From Mesorhizobium sp. NZP2077 (GTDB taxonomy: Bacteria > Pseudomonadota > Alphaproteobacteria > Rhizobiales > Rhizobiaceae), in NCBI RefSeq assembly GCF_013170805.1, contig NZ_CP051293.1, forward strand, positions 1,990,001 to 2,054,000: a stretch of DNA of 64,000 nt, in the 5' to 3' direction. The notes beneath the pieces were generated by a model that made no database searches, was not told the origin of the DNA, and saw nothing but the letters and a program-made list of their open reading frames with translations. How positions within the stretch are numbered: the stretch's first letter is position 1; each line of letters begins with the position of its first letter. Below, in pieces: positions 18,322 to 26,524 of this stretch. The translations under genes and the position numbers were made by a program.

Positions 18322-18617
18322 GTGCGGGCCTTTCTGGTTCTCTTCCGGTTGTCCAAAGACCGGGGTTACTAAAGAGGCACACCTTCATTGCCGGCAGTGC
18401 GGAACGGGGTCTCCCAATCCAAGCCAAGGCAGACAAAGCGAACCGAAGCCGGGCAAGGCCAAGGTTCATCGCCGCGAGACGGCGTTTCATGGTTCCGGGG
18501 TCTCCACCGGCTGGGTCCATGAATTTCCGTCCCGCCTTTGTTTGACCGCGTGTTCGCGAGGCCGAAGGCCTGCGTACGCACCCTTGTGCGCGCCGAAAGG
18601 CGTGTTGGAGAATACCG
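18322..18617 (+). ncRNA. Candidate speF-type leader RNA upstream of ornithine decarboxylase
   Basis: About 295 bases of untranslated leader precede the ornithine decarboxylase start. Alphaproteobacterial speF genes are known to carry a long conserved cis-regulatory RNA (the speF motif), and position and length fit. Visible elements: a short hairpin CCGGT/ACCGG near 18345-18365, a G-rich segment GGAACGGGG, a complementary pair of stretches around 18500-18515 (CCGGGGTCTCC with CACCGG), and a stem-rich end. A 16-codon open frame from GTG 18322 to the TAA at 18370-18372 (VRAFLVLFRLSKDRGY) lies at its head and might be a leader peptide. No covariance model was run. Confidence 0.5.
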
Positions 18618-19751
18618 ATGGCTACACAGCGCATCCTCGACTTCCTCGCCACCCGACGTCCGGCCGGCCCCTGCCTCGTCGTCGACCTCGATGTCGTGCG
18701 CGACAATTTCCGCGCCTTCGAGAAGGCGTTGCCCGATTCCAAGATCTACTATGCGGTGAAAGCAAACCCGGCGCCTGAAATCCTGCGCCTCCTTGCTGCG
18801 ATGGGCTCGTCCTTCGACACCGCTTCCGTTGCCGAAGTCGAGATGGCGATGGACGCGGGTGCGCCCGCGGACCGCATCTCCTTCGGCAACACCATCAAGA
18901 AGGAGCGTGACATCGCACGCGCCTACCAGCTCGGCATCCGGCTGTTCGCAGTCGATTGCGTCGAAGAGGTCGAGAAGATCGCCCGCGTCGCTCCCGGCGC
19001 CCGCGTGTTCTGCCGCGTGCTGACCGATGGCGAGGGCGCCGAATGGCCTCTGTCGCGCAAGTTCGGCTGCGTGCCTGCGATGGCCGTAGATGTGCTGCGC
19101 CATGCCAAGGGCCTCGGCCTCGACGCCTATGGCGTGTCGTTCCATGTCGGCTCGCAGCAGACCGACCTGACCGCCTGGGACCGTGCGCTGGCCGACGCCA
19201 AGAAGGTGTTCGCCACGCTCGCCGACGAAGGCATCGTCTTGAAGATGGTCAATATGGGCGGTGGTTTCCCGACGCGCTATTTGCGTGACGTGCCGGCGGC
19301 TCAGGCCTATGGCCAGGCGATCTTCTCGGCGCTGCGCAAGCATTTCGGCAATGCCATCCCGGAAACCATCATCGAGCCGGGCCGTGGCATGGTCGGTAAT
19401 GCCGGCGTCATCAAGTCGGAAGTTGTACTGATCTCGAAGAAGGCCGCCAACGACAATGTGCGCTGGGTGTTCCTCGACATCGGTAAGTTCGGCGGCCTGG
19501 CCGAGACGATGGACGAGGCGATCCGGTACCCGATCGTCACCCGCCACGACGGCTCGGAGACCGCGCCTTGTGTGCTCGCCGGCCCGACATGCGATTCGGC
19601 CGACGTGATGTACGAGAAGACGCCGTATCCGCTGCCCTTGTCGCTCACGATAGGCGACGAGGTGCTGATCGAAGGCACCGGCGCCTACACGACCACCTAC
19701 TCGGCGGTCGCGTTCAACGGCTTCGAGCCTCTCCGATCCTACGTGATCTGA
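18618..19751 (+). CDS. odc: Ornithine decarboxylase, fold III PLP enzyme
   Basis: Converts ornithine to putrescine, the first step of polyamine synthesis; 377 aa, the size of eukaryote-like bacterial ODCs. PLP Lys48 in YYAVKANP, Gly-rich MVNMGGGFPTRY, EPGRG phosphate loop, and active-site Cys325 in GPTCDSADVMYE. Some relatives also act on lysine, and the two cannot be told apart by eye. Start ATG 18618 is preceded by TTGGAGAATACCG. A long structured leader points to regulation by polyamine or ornithine level. A GNAT gene follows on the same strand. Confidence 0.95.
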   Translation: MATQRILDFLATRRPAGPCLVVDLDVVRDNFRAFEKALPDSKIYYAVKANPAPEILRLLAAMGSSFDTASVAEVEMAMDAGAPADRISFGNTIKKERDIARAYQLGIRLFAVDCVEEVEKIARVAPGARVFCRVLTDGEGAEWPLSRKFGCVPAMAVDVLRHAKGLGLDAYGVSFHVGSQQTDLTAWDRALADAKKVFATLADEGIVLKMVNMGGGFPTRYLRDVPAAQAYGQAIFSALRKHFGNAIPETIIEPGRGMVGNAGVIKSEVVLISKKAANDNVRWVFLDIGKFGGLAETMDEAIRYPIVTRHDGSETAPCVLAGPTCDSADVMYEKTPYPLPLSLTIGDEVLIEGTGAYTTTYSAVAFNGFEPLRSYVI

Positions 19752-19767
19752 CGGTTCTTCGTTTGAT

Positions 19768-19799
19768 GCATTTTCGGACACCACTTCGCCCGAAAATGC
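19768..19799 (+). other. Long hairpin downstream of ornithine decarboxylase
   Basis: Perfect ten-pair stem (GCATTTTCGG with CCGAAAATGC) around a twelve-base loop, 17 bases past the stop codon. There is no T-run, so it may be a processing or mRNA-stabilising structure, or part of a repeat, rather than an intrinsic terminator. Confidence 0.5.
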
Positions 19800-19893
19800 G
19801 CTGAGAGAGCCGATCAGATCATCCGGCGCGGGCGCTTGTCGCCCGCCCGGCTTCGCTTGTGGAACAGATCTCCGCTTGCCAGGGATTGCGGAA

Positions 19894-20460
19894 ATGGAAA
19901 TGTCAGTTGAAATCGTAGCTCATGCGCCGGCCTTCGCCATGGTCGCAGAAACCGTTGCCGACGTCGCGGCGCGCGAAGCCTTGCTCGATCGCGCCATGGG
20001 GCCGATGCGTCGGAAAAAATCGTCGGAGAAGCTGCGACGCGGCCGGCGGCCCTCGGAAGGGCTGGCCTTCGTCGCGCGCGATGTGTCGGGCAGCGTGGCC
20101 GGCACGGTACGGCTGTGGGATGTCAGGCTGGGCGAGGGCGGTCCGGCGGCGCTGCTGCTTGGCCCGCTCGCCGTCGATCCGTCGCTCAAGAATGCCGGCA
20201 TCGGCTCGGCCCTGATGCGCCACGCCATCGCCGAGGCGGCGCGTCTCGGCCACGCGGCGATCCTGCTGGTCGGCGATGCGCCCTACTACGGACGCTTCGG
20301 CTTCTCGGCCGACAAGACGGGCCGGCTGGCGATGCCAGGCCCCTATGAGCGGCACCGCCTGCTGGCGCTGGAACTGATGGACGGAGCGCTTGATGGCGTG
20401 CTCGGCACGCTGAAGGCGTCCGGACGCAAGCTGAAGGTACAGGCGACGCTGGCGGCCTGA
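19894..20460 (+). CDS. GNAT N-acetyltransferase
   Basis: 188 aa. Acetyl-CoA binding signature LGPLAVDPSLKNAGIGSALMRHAI (split motif A, about 93-116), followed by LVGDAPYYGRFGFS, typical of the YhbS-like branch. It lies 142 bases after ornithine decarboxylase on the same strand; that pairing is common in rhizobia as I recall, so a role in polyamine or ornithine acetylation is a reasonable but unproved guess. ATG 19894 chosen (AGGGA eight bases before); an upstream TTG would add six residues. A strong terminator follows. Confidence 0.87.
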   Translation: MEMSVEIVAHAPAFAMVAETVADVAAREALLDRAMGPMRRKKSSEKLRRGRRPSEGLAFVARDVSGSVAGTVRLWDVRLGEGGPAALLLGPLAVDPSLKNAGIGSALMRHAIAEAARLGHAAILLVGDAPYYGRFGFSADKTGRLAMPGPYERHRLLALELMDGALDGVLGTLKASGRKLKVQATLAA

Positions 20461-20467
20461 TTGTCGC

Positions 20468-20494
20468 AAAACGCCGCCCGAAAGGCGGCGTTTT
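20468..20494. terminator. Strong bidirectional terminator after the GNAT gene
   Basis: Eleven-pair stem AAAACGCCGCC / GGCGGCGTTTT with a short CGAAA loop; A-run on one side and T-run on the other, so it can end transcripts of the GNAT gene (plus) and the SCP2-like gene (minus). Confidence 0.85.
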
Positions 20495-20545
20495 CGTTAT
20501 TGCTTGTCACTGTTTCCTGACGCCGCCATTCGGCGGCCGCGCGGT

Positions 20546-20830
20546 TCAGCCGATCAGCTGGCTGAGTGCCATGGCCACCGTCATGTCGCCTTCGACTTTG
20601 ATCTTGCCGGTCATGAACGCCATGGTCGGGTTCAGGTCGCCAGCGATCAGCGAATCGAGATCGTCGAGCGAGAGCTTGATGGTGCAGTCGGTGGGGGCAT
20701 CCGATGTCGAGACGGTTGCGCCGTCGATGACGATGACGCCGTCGCCGCCGGTGTCGAACTTCACGGAACGATCGAAGCCGCTGCTGGCCACGCGCGACTT
20801 GATCTTCTCGGCAATCTCCTGAACGCTCAC
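20546..20830 (-). CDS. SCP2 sterol-carrier-domain protein
   Basis: 94 aa, consisting of one SCP2 lipid-binding domain: amphipathic N-terminal helix (VQEIAEKIKSRV), five-strand sheet (VKFDTGGDGVIVIDG, CTIKLSLDDLDSLIAGDL) and the end MTGKIKVEGDMTVAMALSQLI, which is diagnostic. Probably a soluble carrier of fatty acyl or other hydrophobic molecules. GTG start at 20830, preceded by AGGAGAACAGC. Confidence 0.9.
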   Translation of the reverse strand: MSVQEIAEKIKSRVASSGFDRSVKFDTGGDGVIVIDGATVSTSDAPTDCTIKLSLDDLDSLIAGDLNPTMAFMTGKIKVEGDMTVAMALSQLIG

Positions 20831-21018
20831 GCTGTTCTCCTGTCTGGTTGCATCTGTCGCGCGACGGTGCTTCGGTCCGACCGAAACCCCATGCTGCCTC
20901 TGAGGCGATTACAATCGCTGCCGCATATAGCGGCGGGTTGACGTTTACGTCAACGCGAATCCGGGAGGCTGGTTCCTATCGCCGCACCGGGCAAGCCGGT
21001 GGGAGCACCGGTGCCCGG

Positions 21019-21555
21019 TCAGTGGGCCGGCGGCGCTTCCGCGTCGGCCGGCTTGGCCTTCTCGGGGGCCGCGGTGTCGGAGTCCTGCCGGCGGCGCAGC
21101 CAGTTGTCGCGGATCTCGTCCTTGCTCAGGAAGTTGACCTGATCGATCAGAACCTCATGCACCAGGGTTGCGCCGACGCGGGTGTTGATGGCGTCGCGGA
21201 TCGCGGCGCGGAAGGCGTCGAGGTCGATCGTCGCCTTCTTGCTGAAGTCGATCTGGGGATTGGAATAGAGGTAGCTGTAGACCTGATCGGTGATCAGCGC
21301 TTCGGCCGGGATCGACAGTTTCTTTATCTGCTCCGGCTCGACGGTGTAGACCAGCTTGGCCAGGAAATAGCCGCCGATCTTGGAGTCGCGGATCAGCGGC
21401 ACCGAAATAACGTCGGTCTTGACGTAATCCAGCCCGCCCAGCATCGGCTTGGGTTTTTCGCCGACGCCTTTTTCGCCCGCTGCCTGGAACGAGTAAAAAA
21501 CCGCGCCGAGCGTGGCGGCGCAGACCCAGATCGCGATGGCGATGATCTTGATCAT
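21019..21555 (-). CDS. Single-pass membrane protein, possibly FliL-like, of the flagellar neighbourhood
   Basis: 178 aa. One N-terminal membrane helix (about 3-24), then a periplasmic domain with alternating strands and helices (PLIRDSKIGGYFLAKLVYTVE, then a helix-rich half with DAFRAAIRDAINTRVGATLVHEVLIDQVNFLSKDEI). The layout, a short tail, one helix, and a domain ending in an amphipathic helix, resembles FliL-type proteins, but no decisive motif is seen. It is encoded just downstream of the FlgN-like and rod-protein genes on the same strand. A Pro/Ala-rich tail follows. Confidence 0.55.
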   Translation of the reverse strand: MIKIIAIAIWVCAATLGAVFYSFQAAGEKGVGEKPKPMLGGLDYVKTDVISVPLIRDSKIGGYFLAKLVYTVEPEQIKKLSIPAEALITDQVYSYLYSNPQIDFSKKATIDLDAFRAAIRDAINTRVGATLVHEVLIDQVNFLSKDEIRDNWLRRRQDSDTAAPEKAKPADAEAPPAH

Positions 21556-21584
21556 TCAGAGCCCGAGCCCGACATCACAACGAT

Positions 21585-22010
21585 CTACCCCTTCATCCGG
21601 CCGAATTCGCCGGCGGAGTAGGTGCCGTCGGTTTCGGCGCGCTGGATGGCGCTGCGCAGCAGGCTGGCGACCTCGTTGACGGCGCTCAGATGCGCCAGGA
21701 TAGCCGCCTCGTTCTTCGCCAGTTTCTGGCGCAGCCTGGTCAGGCCCTCGCGGTGCTGTTCGAGGAACTCGGCTTCGCTGCCGCCCTTTATGGCGCGCGT
21801 CAGTTCGTAGAGATAGCGGCTCTTGCGGGCGTTCGACGCCTTGAGGTCATAGCTGGTGTCACTGCGGATACCGGCGGTCTCTTCCTCGACCACCTCCTCG
21901 ATGCGGCCGATGATGGCGGCAAGGTTTCCGGGCCGCGCGAACGGTATCGGAGCTTCCAACGCGGTGGTACGCGCCGGCAGGTTGGCGGTGAATTCGGAAG
22001 AGTCGGTCAT
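21585..22010 (-). CDS. FlgN-like flagellar export chaperone candidate
   Basis: 141 aa, predicted almost all-helical with long amphipathic helices (AAIIGRIEEVVEEETAGI, then KSRYLYELTRAI and GLTRLRQKLAKNEAAILAHLSAVNEVASLLRSAIQ). This shape and its place directly after the rod-protein gene fit FlgN, the chaperone of hook-associated proteins FlgK and FlgL, which in this group is poorly conserved in sequence. Assignment rests on context and fold guess. 14 bases separate it from the rod gene. Confidence 0.55.
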   Translation of the reverse strand: MTDSSEFTANLPARTTALEAPIPFARPGNLAAIIGRIEEVVEEETAGIRSDTSYDLKASNARKSRYLYELTRAIKGGSEAEFLEQHREGLTRLRQKLAKNEAAILAHLSAVNEVASLLRSAIQRAETDGTYSAGEFGRMKG

Positions 22011-22023
22011 GGTGTTTCCCAGC

Positions 22024-22596
22024 CTAGATCTTGATATCTGTTTTTATGGTTGTCTCGTCGCCGGTCATCGACCTGGCGGCCTTGCGCTGCAATTCCTGGA
22101 CGAGCGAGGTGGAAAGACGGGTTTGCTGGTCAATCTCGGTCTTTTCCGGTCCGTTTGAGACCGGGCCGATCGGCACCTTGCGCTTGCCGTCCATATAGTG
22201 GTCGGCGAGCAGCGACTTGGCGATGCCGATGCCGCCGCGCTCGGCCATGACGTCGGCGACGCGCTCGGCGAGCTGCGATTTCCACATGTCGCCGGCGAGA
22301 CCCGTGCCGTAGACGCCCTCGGTGTCCTTGGGCAGCATGTTCTGGATGAAGGTCTGCAGGATCATCGCCTCGAACTTCTTGAATTTCTTGGCCGGATCGG
22401 CTGTCGCCGCCGCCTTGTCAGCCGTGGTGCGCGACAGGATCGAGCCGGCATCGACGGATGCCGCGGTGTCGACCGAGAACGCGCCGGCGGCACCGCCCGC
22501 ACGCTTCGTCAGCGCGGCGCGGGCAGCCTCGATATCCATCGGATCGACAGCTCGGGCGACATCCATAACAATGTCGCTGGGTGGTGAAATCGCCAA
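22024..22596 (-). CDS. flgJ: Flagellar rod-binding protein (FlgJ N-terminal domain type)
   Basis: 190 aa. Rod-cap domain conserved between about 75 and 145: KKFEAMILQTFIQNMLPKDT, then GLAGDMWKSQLAERVADVMAERGGIGIAKSLL (given in two parts), the hallmark of the FlgJ/rod-binding Pfam. It lacks the muramidase domain of enterobacterial FlgJ, as in most alphaproteobacteria; the separate transglycosylase at 57.1-57.7 kb could fill that role. TTG start at 22596 chosen because rhizobial homologues begin (M)AISPPSD, with a GGCGGA ribosome site upstream. Confidence 0.87.
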   Translation of the reverse strand: MAISPPSDIVMDVARAVDPMDIEAARAALTKRAGGAAGAFSVDTAASVDAGSILSRTTADKAAATADPAKKFKKFEAMILQTFIQNMLPKDTEGVYGTGLAGDMWKSQLAERVADVMAERGGIGIAKSLLADHYMDGKRKVPIGPVSNGPEKTEIDQQTRLSTSLVQELQRKAARSMTGDETTIKTDIKI

Positions 22597-22854
22597 GAAA
22601 GTCCGCCTTTTGCCGGGTTTCCTTAGCCGGACCATGCCTCAACAAGCTTGTGGCAGGCTTGCGAAGGGAGGAGTGAGGCACAATGCAGGTGCTGGGATCG
22701 GTTGTCCGCTCGCGCCAGAAGCCATTGCCGACCAGATGTCCTGATATCGCCTTTCGGTCGGGAGGGGACCGTCCAGGCGTCGAATTGTTGAAGCTTTGTT
22801 GTCGCCTTTGGGTTATCCCACAACCAACACTGTTCGACACGGAGTTGCGACCAA

Positions 22855-23337
22855 TTGAGCGTAGCCTTTGCCAAGGAGGAAAGTGCCGAGGCGGCGTCGG
22901 AAACCATCCTGCCGGCTCGCCCTATTTCCGATCGGATCAACCTCGTCACCGAGGCGGGCCTCAAGATGCTAAGGGATGAATTGGCTAGCGCCCGGCAGGC
23001 CCTCGAGGCCGCCAGCGTGCTGGAAGATGTCAACGAGAGGCGGCGGCAGTCGGCGGTTCCGGTTCGAGATGTCAGCTATTATGCCGAACGCGTCCGCACG
23101 GCTCAGCTCATGCCGGTGCCGACGGCCAATGAAGTGGTCGCCTTCGGGCACACCGTTGCCTTCGAGCGTGACGATGGCCGCACCCAGACCTTCCGCATTG
23201 TCGGCGAGGATGAGGCCGACCCGTCGCAAGCGTCCATATCGCATGGCTCGCCGGTAGCCATCGCGCTGATGGGCAGGAGCGTTGGCGATGTTGTCCAGCT
23301 GGGGCCGCGCGAACTCGAGATCCTGTCCATTTCCTAG
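22855..23337 (+). CDS. GreA/GreB-type transcription elongation factor
   Basis: 160 aa. C-terminal GreAB domain clear (about 85-158: NEVVAFGHTVAFERDDGR, TFRIVGEDEADPSQASISHGSPVAIALMGR in two parts, GDVVQL). The N-terminal coiled-coil (INLVTEAGLKMLRDELAS) is present but short with few acidic tip residues, so it may act as an anti-Gre or alternative secondary-channel factor. TTG start at 22855; the context GCGACCAA before it gives no strong ribosome site, and the start is the least sure point. Confidence 0.82.
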   Translation: MSVAFAKEESAEAASETILPARPISDRINLVTEAGLKMLRDELASARQALEAASVLEDVNERRRQSAVPVRDVSYYAERVRTAQLMPVPTANEVVAFGHTVAFERDDGRTQTFRIVGEDEADPSQASISHGSPVAIALMGRSVGDVVQLGPRELEILSIS

Positions 23338-23357
23338 CTGGATATCGGGGTACGACG

Positions 23358-24530
23358 TCAAAAACCCGGAACAGGCCGGGTCTTTCCACTCAATCGAGCG
23401 CCAAGTGTCAAGGCCGCCGGGAAACTCTTGATCACGGCGCGCATGGCCGCCGCGCTGCCAGGCCGGAGAGCTATTCGGGCAATCAAGGCCGCGGCACGCA
23501 AGCGGGTCGAGAATTGCCGGCGCCATTCCCTTTCGTAGCGGCGTCCGGCTTCGTCGGTGCCCTCGTGGCCTTTACCCGACGCGGTCAGTTCTCGCGCAAG
23601 CAGCCAGCCGGATTGCAGCGCCATCGAAATCCCTTCGGCGATGAGAGGATGCGACTCGCCCGCGATGTTGCCGACGCGGAAGATGCCCTGATCATAGCCA
23701 GCTCGAATACCGGGATGAATCGGCCCCGCGGCGAGCCATGGGCCATCCAGTTCGGCACCGGCCAGCACCGTTCCCACGCCTCGGCACGAGGCCACGACGT
23801 GGCGCGACAATGCATCCGCGGCCGCACTATTTCCCGAGCGCTGGCGCAGCCCGGACAGCACATCCCGGCGGATACAGCAGGAAATCGAAACCCGGCCACG
23901 GTCTGCCGTCACCATGCCACCATAGCCGCCCGGGAAAACCAGCAGCGGCATCAGGTCGGGCGCCAGTGCCGCGCCGGTAAAATGCGCCTTGAAACCGAAA
24001 AGGTCGGAGGGTTGGCTCGCCCTTTCAATCTGGCTCGGGAGTTTGCCTGCTTCCCAGGATCCGTGCGCGGCAATGATCACAGGTGCGCTCAAAACCTGTT
24101 GTTGCTGGCCCGCCTCCACGGTCACGAACTGCACATCATCGCGCCGACGAATAGCGACAGCCTTGCAAGGCTGGAGAATTTCGACCCCGGCGCGTTCGGC
24201 GGCCTGCAACAGGACGTAGTCCAGGCGATCGCGGCCGAGAGCGCGGCCGAGACCCGTCCTGGCGCGCGGCATTCGCGCCTCGGCCGAGACATCGCCCGAA
24301 AAGAAGCCGACGCGACGAATTTCGGGACCGGCTTCGGCGCGCCAGGTCTTGCCGACGCCCAACTGGTCGAGCAGGGCAAGGCTGGTACCCGACATGAATT
24401 CGCCGCAGACCTTTCGGCGCGGAAACGCGACCTTCTCCACCATTGCCACCGACCAACCATGCTGGGCCAGCGCAATGGCGGTGGAGCTCCCGGCGGGGCC
24501 GGCACCGATGATGATTGCGTCGTGCGTCAT
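23358..24530 (-). CDS. FAD-dependent oxidoreductase, geranylgeranyl-reductase/hydroxylase-like
   Basis: 390 aa flavoprotein. N-terminal FAD motif IIIGAGPAGSSTAIALAQHG (6-25), then EKVAFPRRKVCGEF, the marker of the geranylgeranyl-reductase and PHBH-like monooxygenase group, and RVGNIAGESHPLIAEGISMAL near 300 as the second FAD site. It could reduce double bonds or hydroxylate an aromatic ring. It starts four bases inside the end of the methyltransferase gene and runs divergent from the type III PKS, so it is most likely a tailoring enzyme of the polyketide. No membrane helix is obvious. Confidence 0.85.
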   Translation of the reverse strand: MTHDAIIIGAGPAGSSTAIALAQHGWSVAMVEKVAFPRRKVCGEFMSGTSLALLDQLGVGKTWRAEAGPEIRRVGFFSGDVSAEARMPRARTGLGRALGRDRLDYVLLQAAERAGVEILQPCKAVAIRRRDDVQFVTVEAGQQQQVLSAPVIIAAHGSWEAGKLPSQIERASQPSDLFGFKAHFTGAALAPDLMPLLVFPGGYGGMVTADRGRVSISCCIRRDVLSGLRQRSGNSAAADALSRHVVASCRGVGTVLAGAELDGPWLAAGPIHPGIRAGYDQGIFRVGNIAGESHPLIAEGISMALQSGWLLARELTASGKGHEGTDEAGRRYEREWRRQFSTRLRAAALIARIALRPGSAAAMRAVIKSFPAALTLGARLSGKTRPVPGF

Positions 24531-25246
24531 CTGGCGCCGGGCATGCTTGCGCCGGGCACACGGGCACCGACAAAACCTTGAGTGAACAGGCCTCTGCGAG
24601 CCTCGATCACCGGCGTTCCACCCGACGCTTGCCACAATTGTGAAAGTTCGGTGCCACGAAAACCGGATCGGACACTTTGCGTCGCGTCGTTCAGTGTAAC
24701 CGCGCAGGCGCCGATCACTCGCAGGAATCGTGTCGCCACAAGTGGCCCCTTGGCCCGGAGCGGCTCGGTCGCGACAAGCAGCGGGGCCATCGTCATGATC
24801 CGGACAAACAGCTCCTTGAGGCGCGTGTCGTCGAAGTGATGGAGGATGAGGTTGGCACAAACGAGATCGAAGGGCCTGTCCGATGTCCAGTCGAATATAT
24901 CGGCGGTTACAGGCCGCGCCCGCCAACCAAATTCAGCGAAAGCGTTGCACACATCCTTGCCGATCAGGCCGATCCTGTCGACCATGACGATCTCCACATC
25001 GGGCCAATGCCGCGCCATCAGCCGCGCCACTCCCAGCATGAATTTTCCGTCACCGGCGCCCAGTTCGAGGATGCGCAGCGGCGGCGTTTGCAAATTGGCT
25101 CGCATGAGCGATGCCATGAACCTGGCCTGGAACATCAGCGCATTGATGCGAACGAGGTCACGTCGGGATGCGATCGCACTGGGATCATCGGCCGCGAGGC
25201 CGTCGAGCAGCTCTGGCTCCAGATGCCGGATATTCATGTCGGTCAT
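24527..25246 (-). CDS. Class I SAM-dependent methyltransferase
   Basis: 239 aa. SAM motif I ILELGAGDGKF near 60-70, acidic partner VMVDRIG about 25 residues later, motif at FDLVCANLILHHFDD (about 128-142). This resembles UbiE-like and polyketide O- or C-methyltransferases. It is translationally coupled (four-base overlap) to the flavin oxidoreductase and divergent from the type III PKS gene, so it is a likely tailoring enzyme. ATG start; a 207-base intergenic region with the two outward promoters lies upstream. Confidence 0.87.
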   Translation of the reverse strand: MTDMNIRHLEPELLDGLAADDPSAIASRRDLVRINALMFQARFMASLMRANLQTPPLRILELGAGDGKFMLGVARLMARHWPDVEIVMVDRIGLIGKDVCNAFAEFGWRARPVTADIFDWTSDRPFDLVCANLILHHFDDTRLKELFVRIMTMAPLLVATEPLRAKGPLVATRFLRVIGACAVTLNDATQSVRSGFRGTELSQLWQASGGTPVIEARRGLFTQGFVGARVPGASMPGAR

Positions 25247-25453
25247 GCTATGGATCGGAAATCCAGGGCTTCAGCCGGCAATCCGGCAGGTCGGTCCCTT
25301 TCATACTAGATCGGAGGCTGGTATGACAGTTTGCAAATAAGAAATATCGGCGCCATGCAATAAAATGCTTTGTGCCGGCGTTTGCCTTAGGAAAAGCTTC
25401 CCCAATTCCCAGACCTCTTGTGAGACCCGATTGGGCTCATTGTCGGAGCAATT
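25247..25453. promoter_or_regulatory. Divergent promoter region of the polyketide cluster
   Basis: 207 bases between the methyltransferase and type III PKS start codons. It is AT-richer than the genes (gcaaataagaaatatcggcgcc, ttttgtcc), as expected for two promoters facing out. I saw no clear -35/-10 pair or palindrome that I would defend. The shared region argues that both arms are regulated together. Confidence 0.5.
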
Positions 25454-26524
25454 TTGTCCCCTCAAGCGTATCTGAACCGCATTGCCACGTCGGTTCCACA
25501 ACACGACGTGCATGAGTTCTATCTCCGCTATGGAGCTTTGCTGCTTGAAGACAATGCCCCGCGCCTTACGCTCTTCGAGCGAATGGTCGCTCTCGCAGGC
25601 ATCGAACATCGCTATTCCTGCTTTGCGCCTGCCGACGACCCGCGCGGCGGGGCAATCGACCGCGACGGCACCTCGGTCAGGGGCTCGTTCGCCAGCACCG
25701 CGACCCGCATGGAGATGTACGAAGCCGCGGCACCTGAGCTCGCGCAGCAGGCCGTCGACAAGCTTCTGGCCGACGAAGACCGCTCGCTCATCACGCATTT
25801 GATCGTGACGAGCTGCACGGGCTTTTCGGCGCCTGGCATCGACCTGGAGCTGGTGCAGCGATGCGGCCTGCCGAATTCGGTAGAGCGCACCATCGTCGGC
25901 TTCATGGGATGCTATGCCGCCATCAACGCCTTGAAGCTGTCACGCCATATCGTGCGCTCCGACCCGAAAGCCCGCGTGCTGATCGTCAACATCGAATTGT
26001 GCACGCTGCATTTCAGGGAAGCCACCGAACTTGAGAAGCTGATCTCGTTCTGCCTGTGGGGCGACGGGTGCGCGGCCGCGCTGGTAACGGCCGAACCGCA
26101 CGGCATCCTGCTCGAAAGCTTCCACGCCATCGTCACGGCGGAGCGCAAGGAGCTGATGAGCTGGCACATCCGCGACGACGGTTTTGACATGGTGCTGTCC
26201 GGTCAGGTTCCCGGCGCGGTCCGCGAGACGCTGCGCAACGAGCATGCGGCCATCCTCGGCGGCAGGCCCGCAAGCGAGATCGATTTGTGGGCGGTGCATC
26301 CCGGCGGCCGCTCCGTGCTCGACGCTGTCGAGCGGGCACTCAAACTGGAGCCGAGCGCGCTCGCCGTATCGCGCGAAGTGCTCAGGCGATACGGCAACAT
26401 GTCATCGGCAACCGTGATGTTCGTGATGGCCGAAATGCTGAAGGAGCCGTCAGGCTTGGTCGGCTGCGGCATGGCGTTCGGGCCGGGATTGACCACCGAG
26501 ACCATGATGTTCCGGACTGCCTGA
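25454..26524 (+). CDS. Type III polyketide synthase (chalcone/stilbene synthase-like)
   Basis: Iterative homodimeric condensing enzyme that extends a CoA starter with malonyl-CoA and cyclises the chain, typically to resorcinols or pyrones. 356 aa, normal length. Full catalytic triad: Cys153 in VGFMGCYAAINAL, His282 in WAVHPGG, Asn315 in YGNMSSAT. The C-terminal GPG loop is present (GMAFGPGLTTE). Starter length cannot be read by eye. TTG start at 25454 with GGAG nine bases upstream. It overlaps the sulfotransferase gene as TGATG. A close bacterial relative would be the alkylresorcinol/alkylpyrone synthases. Confidence 0.95.
   Translation: MSPQAYLNRIATSVPQHDVHEFYLRYGALLLEDNAPRLTLFERMVALAGIEHRYSCFAPADDPRGGAIDRDGTSVRGSFASTATRMEMYEAAAPELAQQAVDKLLADEDRSLITHLIVTSCTGFSAPGIDLELVQRCGLPNSVERTIVGFMGCYAAINALKLSRHIVRSDPKARVLIVNIELCTLHFREATELEKLISFCLWGDGCAAALVTAEPHGILLESFHAIVTAERKELMSWHIRDDGFDMVLSGQVPGAVRETLRNEHAAILGGRPASEIDLWAVHPGGRSVLDAVERALKLEPSALAVSREVLRRYGNMSSATVMFVMAEMLKEPSGLVGCGMAFGPGLTTETMMFRTA

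Noticed and set aside
18308..18778. 156-aa frame running from the leader into ornithine decarboxylase
   Set aside because: It overlaps odc in another frame and has no recognisable domain. Only the 16-codon frame at its head in a different reading is mentioned as a possible leader peptide.
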